From the NCBI RefSeq assembly GCF_001610875.1, contig NZ_CP011272.1:598397-662396 (forward strand): a DNA stretch of 64,000 nucleotides, in the 5' to 3' direction. Source of the stretch: Pirellula sp. SH-Sr6A. GTDB taxonomy: Bacteria > Planctomycetota > Planctomycetia > Pirellulales > Pirellulaceae. Positions 54,801-62,015 of this stretch are shown piece by piece. A model generated the notes under the pieces. The model had not been told where the DNA came from. It did not search any database and saw only the letters and a list, made by a program, of their open reading frames with translations. A program made the position numbers and the translations under genes. How positions within the stretch are numbered: the first letter of the stretch is position 1; each line of letters starts with the position of its first letter.

Positions 54801-55254
54801 TTTGATCGACACCGGGCTCGGTACTGTAAACGTTGACATACATGAGCATACTCGACATGTTTTGCATGACGATGATGCCTTCGCGGTCGACGATGGGTGG
54901 CAAATTGTTACGAACCGCTTGAATCCGATTGTTCACATTCAAGACGGCGACGTTGGGATCGGTGCCCGGTTCAAAGATGACCTGAATCGTCCCCTCCCCT
55001 GCACTCGTCGCGTCACCGATCATGTAACGCATGTCCTGGACACCATTGATGGCTTGTTCCAGGATCACCATCACCGAGTCAACCAGCACGTTGGCGCTGG
55101 CACCAGGATAGGAAACGGATACGACGACGCTAGGTGGTGCTACCGATGGGAATTGTGAAATCGGTAGCGATTGGATGGAAAGTCCGCCCATAAACAGGAT
55201 GAGCAGAGAAATAACAATAGCCAACGCAGGGCGGTGGAGAAATCGTACAAACAT
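51802..55254 (-). CDS. RND efflux pump, HAE1 (AcrB-like) type
   Basis: Inner-membrane proton-driven efflux transporter, 1150 residues against about 1050 for AcrB. It starts M-F-V-R-F-L-H-R-P and has the HAE1 signature around G-V-V-V-D-D-A-I-V-V-V-E, with the paired Asp used in proton relay, so it is the hydrophobic/amphiphile type rather than the heavy-metal type. Two duplicated halves of six membrane segments and large periplasmic loops are evident. An extra stretch of about 100 residues between segments 6 and 7 contains two more hydrophobic segments (W-I-W-I-L-L-L-S-A-A-C-G, then I-G-I-A-T-T-I-W-M-M-L). Gaps to its neighbours are 12 bp and an overlap, so it is operonic. Confidence 0.94.
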   Translation of the reverse strand: MFVRFLHRPALAIVISLLILFMGGLSIQSLPISQFPSVAPPSVVVSVSYPGASANVLVDSVMVILEQAINGVQDMRYMIGDATSAGEGTIQVIFEPGTDPNVAVLNVNNRIQAVRNNLPPIVDREGIIVMQNMSSMLMYVNVYSTEPGVDQNFLYNYATVNILPEIKRIQGVGRASILGNRAYAMRVELNLDRMRAYSLSSDDVMKAIAEQSMIGSPGRLGQATGRTSQTVEYVLTWVGRYNKPEQYENIILRANPNGEIVRIKDVATVSLGSSFYDLYSDIDGHPSAAIVLKQTPGSNATVVIEKVKERLEQIKKDSFPPGMDFEVSYDVSKFLEASIEKVLHTLVEAFILVSLVVFLFLGDFRSTLIPTLAVPVSLIGTFFFLLMFGMSINLITLFALVLAIGVVVDDAIVVVEAVHAKMHEKHLSPYAATKEVVHEISGAIIAITLVMTAVFIPVTFMTGPVGVFYRQFGLTMAMSIVLSGVVALTLTPVLCAIILKPHGHGDAPKGLIPRFFVYMDKLLGGIGGTAGFVARWIWILLLSAACGYGMVRFLSLESIIHATHDMFMLTPIRIQLIGIATTIWMMLTIRSVMSRGRPAEKIALGPMAIFIAGINQIIEGITNAYAAILRRIVTFRTLTMLVITAFSIGIYMVNHVLPSGFIPLEDQGIIYGVIQTPPGSTLEYTNSKARELQAICEELDEISSVSSLAGYEVLTEGRGSNAGTCIINLKSWADRKRTSKQIIEALEEKGREISNIKLEFFEPPAVPGFGAAGGFALNLLDKTNSGDYEALGGVTDKFMAALAKRKELKGLFTFFAGNYPQYEIIIDNDIAMQKGVSIGEAMNNLSIVIGSTWEQGFVRFGQFYKVYVQAAPEFRRYPEDFANMFVKNDQGEMVPYSAFMRLKKKQGLNEISRYNLYPSAPIQGSPAAGYSSGQAIAAIREVAAETLPRGYAIDWQGLSYDEAKSGNTAVYIFIIVVVFVYMVLVGQYESFILPLAVIVSLPVGIFGSFLFLQAMGLANDVYCQIGLVMLVGLLGKNAILIIEFAIQRNREGVPIKDAAIEGGKLRFRPILMTSFAFIAGLVPLVRATGPGAIGNRTIGTTAVGGMLLGTVIGVLVIPGLYYLFAKMAEGRKLIKDEHDEPLFEILERTN

Positions 55255-55266
55255 GTTCGCTCTCTC

Positions 55267-56586
55267 CTATTCTGCTCTGTTCTTGAGGTTACGAAGCACT
55301 TCGCTGGGGTCGCGGAGCTCGTATTCCACCTTGTCCCCGACCTTCACATCTCGAACCCCTTCGAGAACGATCTTCGTCCCGCTGTCGATCCCACTCTCGA
55401 TGACGAAGATATCTTCCAATTCGGTTTTGATCGTAATTTGCTTTTGCTGGACGACGTTGTTTTCGTCGATCACATAGACATAGCGATTCGCGAGAATTTC
55501 AAAGGTCGCACGCTGAGGGATCACCGTCGCATTGAGCAATTGGCGATGGATAAGAACATTCCCCGTTTGGCCGTGACGCAAAAGTCCTTCTGGATTGGGA
55601 AAGTCCGCCCGAAACGCGATGTTCCCGGTCTCGTTATTGAAGTCCGCCTCGATAGCTCCAATTTTTCCTGGCTGATTGAATTTGGAGTGATTTGCCAACA
55701 CGAGCTCGACGGACATTTCAGGATCGTGCTGAGCAACTTGCGCGCGGTATTCCAAATAGCGTGCTTCAGGGACGTTGAAGTAGACCCACATGGTGCTGTT
55801 GTCGGAAAGGGTAGTAAGAACGTCCCCTTCGGATACCAAACTACCTTGCTGGTTTCTCAAGCGATCGACGATCCCTGGAAACGACGCACGGATGATCGTG
55901 AAGTTCAACTCGGCTTGTGCCAGCTTCACTTGAGCTTGAGCCTTCGCAAGCTTGGCCTCCGCCAACGCGACTTCTTGAGCCGATACCACCTTCTGCTCGA
56001 AAAGCCGTTTGGCGTTGTCGAATTCGATCTGCACCAGCTTGGCTTCCGCAATATCTGTTTCCAACTTCGCCTGGAACACAGGAGGGAGGATCCGAAAGAG
56101 CACATCTCCCTGTTGAACCTGTTGCCCCTCTCGGATGAAGATCTCCTCGAGATAGCCACGCTCCAACGCTCGAACTTCGATATGTCGGCACGAGTGGATC
56201 TGGCAGACATAGGATTGCGTGCTAACAACATCGCGCGATACTGAAGTGGTCGCTACGATTTTGTGGGTGTGATGACCATGCGCGGCCTCCCCGTGTTCCG
56301 CTGCCCCGTGCCCGGCTGCCCCGTGGGAAGAAGGGCCGTGTTCCGATGCCCCCCCAGTCGCCGAAGCATGCCCCTTCGAAGGGTGTTCATGATCGTCGTC
56401 GTCGTCATCGTCGTCATCATCGTCATCATCGTCATCGTCGTCATCATCGTCATCGTCGTCTCGATGTTCACCTTGTTTCGCGTGGCGACCGGAATCGCCA
56501 GCGAGCTGGTTTTTAACCGCGTCGCAGCCGGGGAGTGCAATGAAGACAAGGAACAGAAGCAGGAGACGTTTCAAGGATCGTCGCAT
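55267..56586 (-). CDS. RND adaptor lipoprotein with poly-Asp and His-rich segment
   Basis: Periplasmic membrane-fusion protein linking pump and channel, 439 residues. The lipobox A-L-P-G-C has C21. Residues 43-65 are 23 consecutive Asp. Then comes a His-rich stretch to about 108 (H-E-H, G-H-H-T-H-K and several G-A-A-G-H/E-H-G units). The HlyD core follows: lipoyl half (V-R-A-L-E-R-G-Y-L-E-E-I-F-I-R-E-G-Q-Q-V-Q-Q-G-D-V-L), a helical hairpin (about 165-235), the second lipoyl half (A-S-F-P-G-I-V-D-R-L), and the beta-barrel and membrane-proximal parts. The acidic/His segment is not part of the family fold and could bind metal ions. First gene of the pump operon; a sigma-54-like promoter lies about 100 bp before it. 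Confidence 0.93.
   Translation of the reverse strand: MRRSLKRLLLLFLVFIALPGCDAVKNQLAGDSGRHAKQGEHRDDDDDDDDDDDDDDDDDDDDDDDHEHPSKGHASATGGASEHGPSSHGAAGHGAAEHGEAAHGHHTHKIVATTSVSRDVVSTQSYVCQIHSCRHIEVRALERGYLEEIFIREGQQVQQGDVLFRILPPVFQAKLETDIAEAKLVQIEFDNAKRLFEQKVVSAQEVALAEAKLAKAQAQVKLAQAELNFTIIRASFPGIVDRLRNQQGSLVSEGDVLTTLSDNSTMWVYFNVPEARYLEYRAQVAQHDPEMSVELVLANHSKFNQPGKIGAIEADFNNETGNIAFRADFPNPEGLLRHGQTGNVLIHRQLLNATVIPQRATFEILANRYVYVIDENNVVQQKQITIKTELEDIFVIESGIDSGTKIVLEGVRDVKVGDKVEYELRDPSEVLRNLKNRAE
56392..56460 (-). repeat. GAY trinucleotide tract encoding 23 Asp
   Basis: A run of 23 GAC/GAT codons inside the adaptor gene. GAC and GAT are mixed, so it is not a perfect microsatellite, but the tract could still change length by slippage or unequal recombination while keeping frame. 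Confidence 0.9.
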
Positions 56587-56681
56587 GGTAACGGAGCGAT
56601 TGGTTTTCTAGGTGCAGCGGGACCAGCGAGTCGATGGAATACTGGAGACACCCCGGTCTGCAGGTGATGCAAACTCTGGTA

Positions 56682-56698
56682 TGCAACCTTCGGACCAA
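56682..56698 (-). promoter_or_regulatory. sigma-54-like promoter before the RND operon
   Basis: On the minus strand TTGGTCCGAAGGTTGCA matches TTGGCACG-N4-TTGCA except for two bases of the -24 box. The invariant GG and GC are ten bases apart. A start near 56671 would leave a leader of about 85 bases before the adaptor ATG at 56586. Confidence 0.55.
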
Positions 56699-56894
56699 TA
56701 GCAGGCTCCCAGGGCTCGCAGCTCGATTTGCATCGCGACGCCAGATGGATCCATCGCGATGAATTGCTGTTATTCCCTGCAATTCTTGCCATTTCGGGAT
56801 GCCATTCGTTTCGGTCTCCCAAGCATCGCAGTCGATGAATTCATCCTCTTTTTTGACAAATCCCGTGAACATCGAAAAAAACCTTCAAGGCTCA

Positions 56895-56920
56895 TGCAAA
56901 GAATTGCACTTCCCGTGCAA
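56895..56920. promoter_or_regulatory. TGCA half-site cluster upstream of the RND promoter
   Basis: TGCA occurs at 56895, 56905 and 56916. The first two form TGCAAAGAATTGCA, an inverted repeat. The second and third lie within TTGCAC-TTCCC-GTGCAA, a second perfect inverted repeat. The steps of 10 and 11 bp put the half-sites on one face of the helix. The site is about 200 bp before the sigma-54-like promoter, a usual distance for an activator-binding site. Confidence 0.45.
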
Positions 56921-56941
56921 ACAATGGCAGGGCAAGCGATC

Positions 56942-58291
56942 TTAGTGACCTTGGTCCACGGGAAGTTGGATGGTGAAAGTCGTGCCGGTCGTTTCGGTTT
57001 GAAAATCGATTCGACCGTCGTGCTGTCGAACGATCTTTTCACAGATGGCGAGCCCCATTCCGATACCGTCCTTGCGCGTGGTGAAATAGGGATTGAAGAT
57101 CTGGTTTCGGATCTCAGGGGGGATTCCGTTTCCAGTGTCGCTAATTTGGATTTCCAACATTTCCAAGTCGCAGGCTAGATGGAATCGGAGGGTCCCCCCA
57201 TCGGGCATCGCCGCCACGGCGTTCAAGGCTAGATTCAGCAAAACCTGTTCCAGCTTTGCACCATCTGCGATGATCTGTGTCGTGGAATTCTCATCGCATT
57301 GAAATTCGATCGTGACCTTCTTGTTCTCCGCATCGGGGCGCAGAAGACGGATTAGCTTTTCAATCAGATTAGCGACATCGACAGGCGCGTGACGAATTTC
57401 GTCGATGGATGCGTAGTTTCGGAATCCGTCGAGCACCTCGCTAATTCGCTTCACCTCCGTATTCAAAATTTCGAGGGTCTCGTTGATATCCGCCGTTCGA
57501 AATTCTTGAGGCAGAGACTCGCAAAGGAGTTGAATATGAAGTGAAAGGGCGTTGAGGGGATTCTTGATTTCGTGCTGGAGACCGGCTGCCAAGGAACCGA
57601 GACCGACATAGCGTTCCATTCGCCTCAATCGCTCTTCCATAAATGCCTTTTCCGTGACATCGCGCACGTGGATCACCATCCCAACTTCCTCCTTTTGTCG
57701 GTTGCGAAGGATTGTACAGCCGGCCCGGTACGTTTTTCGATGGCCTTGGCGAAGGATCTGATAGTCTCGGTCTCGAATGGGTTGATGATGTTCAAGAAGC
57801 TCACGGCAGATGGATGCTAGCAAGGCGTGTTCCGAACCGAGTCCTTCAATCGTCTGGATGAGCCCCGTGTAGCTGCTTCCCAGCAATTCCTCACCGCGAA
57901 TATTCAAGCTAGTGATGCGTCCCTCCATGTCCGTGGTCATGACTCCCGCATCCATACTGGCCAAGATATCCGTTGACAAAACCTTTACGTCTTGAAGATT
58001 GCGTTCGCTGCTGAAATAACCGCGGAGGACCAAGGAAAAGGCGATTCCGGCCGCGATGACATTCAAGACCAAGAGAAAGGAAAGGCTTCGTTGTAATCCA
58101 AGTTCACTGGATAATTCCCCTGCCACCTCGAGATCGCTTCCTTGCAAATGACTGACGAGTCGAGCCACAATCGCTTGCTCATGTCGAACATTGAGGAGCA
58201 CCCAAGCGGTGACGATCAGCGCAAACAAGCTTAAAAGCCCGAGCACAAACGCAAACGCTTTAACGCTCCGGCTGCTGTTGGTCTCAAACAT
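56942..58291 (-). CDS. membrane histidine kinase with PAS domain
   Basis: Sensor kinase of a two-component system, 449 residues. Two membrane segments (about 12-34 and 70-90) flank a short periplasmic loop of about 35 residues, too small for a large sensor domain. A PAS domain lies at about 105-215. The dimerisation/phosphoacceptor helix has H240-E-I-K-N-P-L, and the ATPase domain has N-L-A-L-N-A-V-A-A, D-T-G-N-G-I-P and a G-I-G-M-G-L-A-I G2 box. This NtrB-like layout usually pairs with an NtrC-type regulator, encoded upstream on the same strand at 59048-60451. The efflux operon follows 355 bp later. The signal is unknown. Confidence 0.93.
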   Translation of the reverse strand: MFETNSSRSVKAFAFVLGLLSLFALIVTAWVLLNVRHEQAIVARLVSHLQGSDLEVAGELSSELGLQRSLSFLLVLNVIAAGIAFSLVLRGYFSSERNLQDVKVLSTDILASMDAGVMTTDMEGRITSLNIRGEELLGSSYTGLIQTIEGLGSEHALLASICRELLEHHQPIRDRDYQILRQGHRKTYRAGCTILRNRQKEEVGMVIHVRDVTEKAFMEERLRRMERYVGLGSLAAGLQHEIKNPLNALSLHIQLLCESLPQEFRTADINETLEILNTEVKRISEVLDGFRNYASIDEIRHAPVDVANLIEKLIRLLRPDAENKKVTIEFQCDENSTTQIIADGAKLEQVLLNLALNAVAAMPDGGTLRFHLACDLEMLEIQISDTGNGIPPEIRNQIFNPYFTTRKDGIGMGLAICEKIVRQHDGRIDFQTETTGTTFTIQLPVDQGH

Positions 58292-58438
58292 AAGCAGTCA
58301 AAAGGCTGGTCGGGGAATGAGGGAATAGTTGCGAAGCGGATCCCACGGGGCGATCCGTGGGCCCGACGAATCATACCTGTACGGACAGCAAGCTGCTCGG
58401 GCCCATACAAATTTCAAGGGGAGCTATAGGAAAACGAT

Positions 58439-58464
58439 TGCAGAACCTGCAGTCGTTCGTTGCA
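58439..58464. promoter_or_regulatory. TGCA half-site cluster between kinase and small gene
   Basis: TGCA occurs at 58439, 58448 and 58461 (TGCAGAACCTGCA and a third copy). It lies about 120-145 bp before the sigma-54-like promoter of the small gene and about 150 bp before the kinase start. Spacing (9 and 13) is less regular than at the other clusters. Nothing else is seen in the 433 bp between the kinase start and the small gene. Confidence 0.3.
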
Positions 58465-58581
58465 GACACGGCGTCGCCAGAGGACGACAGGTACCTTTCT
58501 TGCGCTGGTGGCATGTCCCGCGCGATTGCAATTTCCAGCGAAGGAGCGAGTTCCTGACGTTCTTCCTGTTTCTACTCCATG

Positions 58582-58597
58582 TGGCACGCCACCTGCT
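58582..58597 (+). promoter_or_regulatory. sigma-54-like promoter before the small secreted gene
   Basis: TGGCACGCCACCTGCT keeps the -24 box TGGCACG exactly and has CTGCT in place of TTGCA, with GG (58583-58584) and GC (58595-58596) ten bases apart. A start near 58608 would leave about 115 bases before the ATG at 58725. Confidence 0.5.
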
Positions 58598-58724
58598 TCT
58601 CAGTACAAATCCCACGGAGATCGGAATAGGCGATTCGATTTGAGTTCGACTTGCCCGTCGGTCTTCAGAATGGATGGTCGGCGGGACGGTCGGTACGATT
58701 TATTCGATGAACAGGGAGAGCAAT

Positions 58725-58934
58725 ATGTTTAAGTTTCGCGCTTCGATCCTAATTTCCTTTTTAACCGCAATGCTAGGTTCGGAATGGACGCAACCAAGCG
58801 TTACTTTGCGAAGCCAAAGTGCACGGCAGGATACCACGGCAGGTCCATTGCAGTGCAGCGAAGAAGAATGTGAAAACCTGAGAATCAAGCTCGACGCGCA
58901 GCGTCAGATGGGACACGAGCTTCGAGAAGGCTAG
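58725..58934 (+). CDS. small secreted protein in the two-component locus
   Basis: A 69-residue protein. The ATG at 58725 has GGGAGAG just before it. A signal peptide (M-F-K-F-R-A-S-I-L-I-S-F-L-T-A-M-L-G) is followed by a short mature part with two Cys (C-S-E-E-E-C) and a charged helix (L-R-I-K-L-D-A-Q-R-Q). It ends at an amber codon (58932-58934), after which the same frame continues for 38 codons through a set of 15-bp repeats. It lies between the regulator and kinase genes on the opposite strand and has its own sigma-54-like promoter. Family not recognised. It may report on, or be induced by, the signal sensed by the kinase. Confidence 0.55.
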   Translation: MFKFRASILISFLTAMLGSEWTQPSVTLRSQSARQDTTAGPLQCSEEECENLRIKLDAQRQMGHELREG

Positions 58935-59051
58935 TGCGGAACCGAAACCCTGGTTGTGCATGGTAGTATTGAAGACGGCAACGCTGAGAATGGTAGCGCT
59001 GAGAACGGCAGCGCTATCAACAGTAGCGACAGGCATGGTAGCATCTTTTAG
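58935..59051 (+). other. in-frame extension after amber stop, 15-bp repeats
   Basis: Directly after the TAG of the small gene the frame continues for 38 codons to a TAG at 59049-59051. From 58956 six 15-bp units encode a five-residue repeat (V-H-G-S-I, E-D-G-N-A, E-N-G-S-A, E-N-G-S-A, I-N-S-S-D, R-H-G-S-I). Several differences between units are at third codon positions (gaa/gag, ggc/ggt, aat/aac), as expected if the peptide was or is translated. Either the stop is a recent nonsense change or reading through it is used. The end overlaps the regulator's stop region by four bases. Confidence 0.4.
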
Positions 59052-60451
59052 TGCATACCATGTCGGCTCATCTTGTAATGCAACGTGCGAACGCTGACAC
59101 CTAGCAGCTTCGCGGTATGCTCGCGGTGCATTTGGCATGCTTCCAAAGCGGCTTGGATCGTGACCTTTTCGCATTCATCCAATGCTTCCGCGAGCGACGT
59201 GGGTTGCGTGGGATTAGGACGAGAGGCTTTGCGCAAGTCGGAGGGCAAGTCCGGTACATCGATCACGTTGCCGGCACCGACGATGACCATCCGTTCGATC
59301 ACGTTGCGAAGTTGGCGCACGTTCCCTGGCCACGGGGACGACGTGAGGATCTGCATGGCCTCGGAGGAGATCGTCTTGAGATCCTTCCTGTGACGGCTGC
59401 AGAAATGCTCGAGAAAATGTTGCACGAGCAGTGGGATGTCTTCTCGTCGCTGTCGCAACGGAGGGACTTCGATCGGAATGATATTCAATCGATAAAAGAG
59501 ATCCTCGCGAAACGTTCCGTCATCGATGAGGTCTTGTACGGAGCGATTGGTAGCAGAGATGATGCGCGCGTCGGACTGCAACCGGTTCTCACCGCCAATG
59601 CGATTGAACTCCCCTGTCTCCAGCACGCGGAGCAAATCGACTTGACTCTTCGGTGACATCTCGGTGACTTCGTCGAGAAACAAAGTCCCCCCGATCGCTT
59701 GCTCGAAACAGCCCGGTTTTTGACGGATGGCCCCGCTGAAGGCCCCTTTTTCATGGCCGAACAACTCACTCTCCAGAAGTGTTTCAGGGAGTGCTCCGAG
59801 ATTCACAGCGATGAAAGGACCGTTGCTTCGATCGCTGAGATCATGGAGCGCACGCGCGATAAGCTCCTTGCCTGTTCCACTTTCACCATGGATCATGACC
59901 GTCGCTTCGGTTGCCGCAACCTGACGAATCTGTCGAAAAACCTCCTCCATGGCCGCCCCACCCGCGACGATTCGAGATATTTCGCCCGACTCCGCCAATT
60001 GGTGGCGCAGCAGCGCGTTCTCGGTAAGGAGTTCAAAGTGCAATCGCGCTTTGCGGACTTGCTGACGAACCAAATTCAAATCGACGGGCTTCAGAATGAA
60101 GTCGAAAGCCCCCGATCGCATGGCGTCCACTGCGGTTTCGACCGTTCCGTGGGCAGTGATCACAATGACAGCCGTCTGCGGTCGCAAATGAATGATTTTT
60201 CGGAGCAGCTCGAGCCCTGTCATCTCACAGTTCAGCCGGACGTCGACGATCACGAGAGCATGTTCGTGCGTTTGGAATTTCTCCAGTGCCTCGATCGCGC
60301 TCCCTGCTGTGTCCACCACGTCGGCTTCCGTCGCTAACCCCTTGGCGAACCCTGAACGGATGTTCGGTTCATCATCCACAATCAATACGCCGAATCGTCC
60401 CGCTCGTTCCATCCTCGTCCCAACCTTTTCCAGGCTTGTTTCGCTCTGCAT
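59048..60451 (-). CDS. NtrC-type sigma-54-dependent response regulator
   Basis: A 467-residue activator. The receiver domain has D26-D27 and phosphoacceptor D70 (V-I-V-D-V-R-L). The AAA+ domain has Walker A G-E-S-G-T-G-K-E (189-196), the sigma-54-contacting loop G-A-F-S-G-A (236-241, near the GAFTGA consensus) and G-T-L-F-L-D-E. A Fis-type helix-turn-helix closes the protein (T-A-K-L-L-G-V-S-V-R-T-L-H-Y-K-M). The ATG at 60451 is used; 60412 is a possible alternative, nearer to the receiver domain. The intact loop, the nearby kinase and the sigma-54-like promoters point to control of the efflux operon and small gene. Autoregulation is possible from a weaker promoter at 60503-60518. Confidence 0.93.
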   Translation of the reverse strand: MQSETSLEKVGTRMERAGRFGVLIVDDEPNIRSGFAKGLATEADVVDTAGSAIEALEKFQTHEHALVIVDVRLNCEMTGLELLRKIIHLRPQTAVIVITAHGTVETAVDAMRSGAFDFILKPVDLNLVRQQVRKARLHFELLTENALLRHQLAESGEISRIVAGGAAMEEVFRQIRQVAATEATVMIHGESGTGKELIARALHDLSDRSNGPFIAVNLGALPETLLESELFGHEKGAFSGAIRQKPGCFEQAIGGTLFLDEVTEMSPKSQVDLLRVLETGEFNRIGGENRLQSDARIISATNRSVQDLIDDGTFREDLFYRLNIIPIEVPPLRQRREDIPLLVQHFLEHFCSRHRKDLKTISSEAMQILTSSPWPGNVRQLRNVIERMVIVGAGNVIDVPDLPSDLRKASRPNPTQPTSLAEALDECEKVTIQAALEACQMHREHTAKLLGVSVRTLHYKMSRHGMH

Positions 60452-60502
60452 TTCCTCACCCGCCGCTGTTCGCGAGGTTCATCGACAAAACGAAACTCTA
60501 TC

Positions 60503-60518
60503 GCATAACTCGTACCAA
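60503..60518 (-). promoter_or_regulatory. weak sigma-54-like promoter before the regulator gene
   Basis: On the minus strand TTGGTACGAGTTATGCG has GG and GC ten bases apart, a good -24 box (one mismatch to TTGGCACG) and a poor -12 box. A start near 60491 would leave about 40 bases before the regulator ATG. Confidence 0.35.
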
Positions 60519-60646
60519 TCGAATCGGGTGCGCGCCGGCCACTGTTTCTTTGCACGCACTAGGAGAAAACGCAGGAGATTCCTGAGTCTGCGCCCCGTCC
60601 AAGTGATTCCGATTTTTTCAGTTGCCCCATTCTAACCGGGCGGCAC

Positions 60647-60687
60647 TGCAAGGAATTGCACGTGCATGCTGATTTCTGCATCCTGCA
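60647..60687. promoter_or_regulatory. TGCA half-site cluster upstream of the regulator gene
   Basis: TGCA occurs at 60647, 60657, 60663, 60677 and 60684. The first pair forms TGCAAGGAATTGCA, which differs by one base from TGCAAAGAATTGCA before the efflux operon. It is about 130-180 bp before the weak sigma-54-like promoter and 45 bp before the end of the PAP2-type gene's neighbour boundary at 60704. Confidence 0.45.
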
Positions 60688-60703
60688 GCGGGGAAATAAG
60701 GGG

Positions 60704-61729
60704 TCAGAAACGGATTTCAGCTTGGACCCCTGAACCTTCCCTCGTGATGAGCGGCGAGAACTTCCATCGAGCATTGGGGTTATCGGTTGCGTCGATGGCA
60801 CTCGCCGCCAGGTAGGCTACCCACCACCCTAAAGCGACTTGCGATGGATAATGCGCGTTGTCGTTCACTCGCGAAAGCGGTTCGATGGCCGAACCTGCAT
60901 AGAAGAGTGTTTTGTAAGCTGGATTATCGGTCAATTTCGCCGCGGTGATAAATGGGAGTGAACCCATGAACGAGTGACCACTGACGCCGTTGTTGTCGTG
61001 AAAGGGATGCCACTCCGAGTTTTCCACACTTTCGGTTGGCCTCGATCCACCTGTAATCTGTTGCAACGCAACCAAGGGAGCCGCCCCAACCGCAAATCCT
61101 CGTAACGATCGTTCTCCCCAGCGACCTCCCCATGCTGCCATCGCGTTGTTGGGAAACACCTCACCGAGCCCCCATGCCGATGCAAAGACAGGAAGCGTCA
61201 CCATACCATTCCCAAGCTCCTTGCTTGCATGGAGTGACTCAAACCACTCGTCGGACGTCGCCCCGCGAACGCTGCTTTGAAAATGCCGCTGGATTCCTTC
61301 GTCCATCGATGTATTCGCCATCGCCCCACCCACTACAAATCCGCTCCCCAGCAGTGTTAGAGACTCGGGCGAATAAAAATTCTTTTGATCGCTCCAAAGC
61401 CGCACCCAAAGGGACTCTGAAGGAGTCGGGCTCGAAGTCCCCTCCACTTCCCGCTCCAGCCAACCCTCCTCAAAGTCCTCTCTCCACTCCCACGGGTGCA
61501 CCAGAGATACAGAGGAGATCAAAGCGACTCTTTGGACAGGCAAACGCTCGCCGCGATGTGTCTGAAACTCGGCACTCACGCGATTCAATTCATTTCCGCG
61601 CGCGACTCCCTGTGTTTCTCGGCCGCTGGGTTGAAACGGGAGTGGAGCTCTACATCCCGTCAAAAACAATAGTGAAATCAAGACACTCGCAACAGATCGG
61701 AGAGGGGACAGACAACAGGAGGGGTTCAT
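60704..61729 (-). CDS. PAP2-superfamily lipoprotein
   Basis: A 341-residue lipoprotein (lipobox in F-L-T-G-C, near residue 25) of the type 2 phosphatidic-acid-phosphatase superfamily, which dephosphorylates lipid or undecaprenyl phosphates. Motif 1 is partly kept (T-G-G-S-R-P-T-E), motif 2 is V-S-G-H-S-F, and motif 3 is S-R-V-N-D-N-A-H-Y-P-S-Q, with Gln where the last Asp is expected. A weakened or altered active site is therefore possible. The ATG at 61729 starts the lipoprotein signal; AGGAGG lies just before it. It is upstream of the regulator gene on the same strand. An envelope-lipid role fits its neighbour, a membrane methyltransferase. Confidence 0.82.
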   Translation of the reverse strand: MNPSCCLSPLRSVASVLISLLFLTGCRAPLPFQPSGRETQGVARGNELNRVSAEFQTHRGERLPVQRVALISSVSLVHPWEWREDFEEGWLEREVEGTSSPTPSESLWVRLWSDQKNFYSPESLTLLGSGFVVGGAMANTSMDEGIQRHFQSSVRGATSDEWFESLHASKELGNGMVTLPVFASAWGLGEVFPNNAMAAWGGRWGERSLRGFAVGAAPLVALQQITGGSRPTESVENSEWHPFHDNNGVSGHSFMGSLPFITAAKLTDNPAYKTLFYAGSAIEPLSRVNDNAHYPSQVALGWWVAYLAASAIDATDNPNARWKFSPLITREGSGVQAEIRF

Positions 61730-61855
61730 GAAGTGCGAGTGACCGTCTGGCCCAATTGCCAATCTTTCTAACCAGCAGTAAAGACGCGACGATAGTCGTG
61801 AGACGGTCCACGATGCAAGGGGAAGGTTATCGGAAATCGAACTTCTCCGGACCTC

Positions 61856-61878
61856 TGCATTTTCTTGCACACCATGCA
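61856..61878. promoter_or_regulatory. TGCA half-site cluster between divergent envelope genes
   Basis: TGCA occurs at 61856, 61866 and 61875. The first pair is TGCATTTTCTTGCA, near the reverse complement of the efflux-operon site. The second pair is TTGCA-CACCA-TGCAA. Steps are 10 and 9 bp. It lies between the divergent PAP2-type and methyltransferase genes. I found no adjacent sigma-54 consensus on either strand. Confidence 0.4.
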
Positions 61879-62015
61879 ATTATTCGCTTACAGATTGGTC
61901 GTATGTTAATTCTTTTTCGTCCCCCTCGCATGCGATTGACCAAGCAGCATCTTCATCGCTATGTTGCATCGTCGATCTAGGATCCACAGAGTGTTTGAAA
62001 GGTTGGGAATTCAGG

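Noticed and set aside
56263..56667. Open frame with a very hydrophobic Val/Ile run opposite the adaptor gene
   Set aside because: The Val/Ile run is simply the antisense of the 23 Asp codons.
58328..58343. Possible sigma-54-like site before the kinase gene on the minus strand
   Set aside because: GG-N10-GC spacing is met, but both boxes carry several mismatches (TGGGATCC and TCGCA), so chance is likely.
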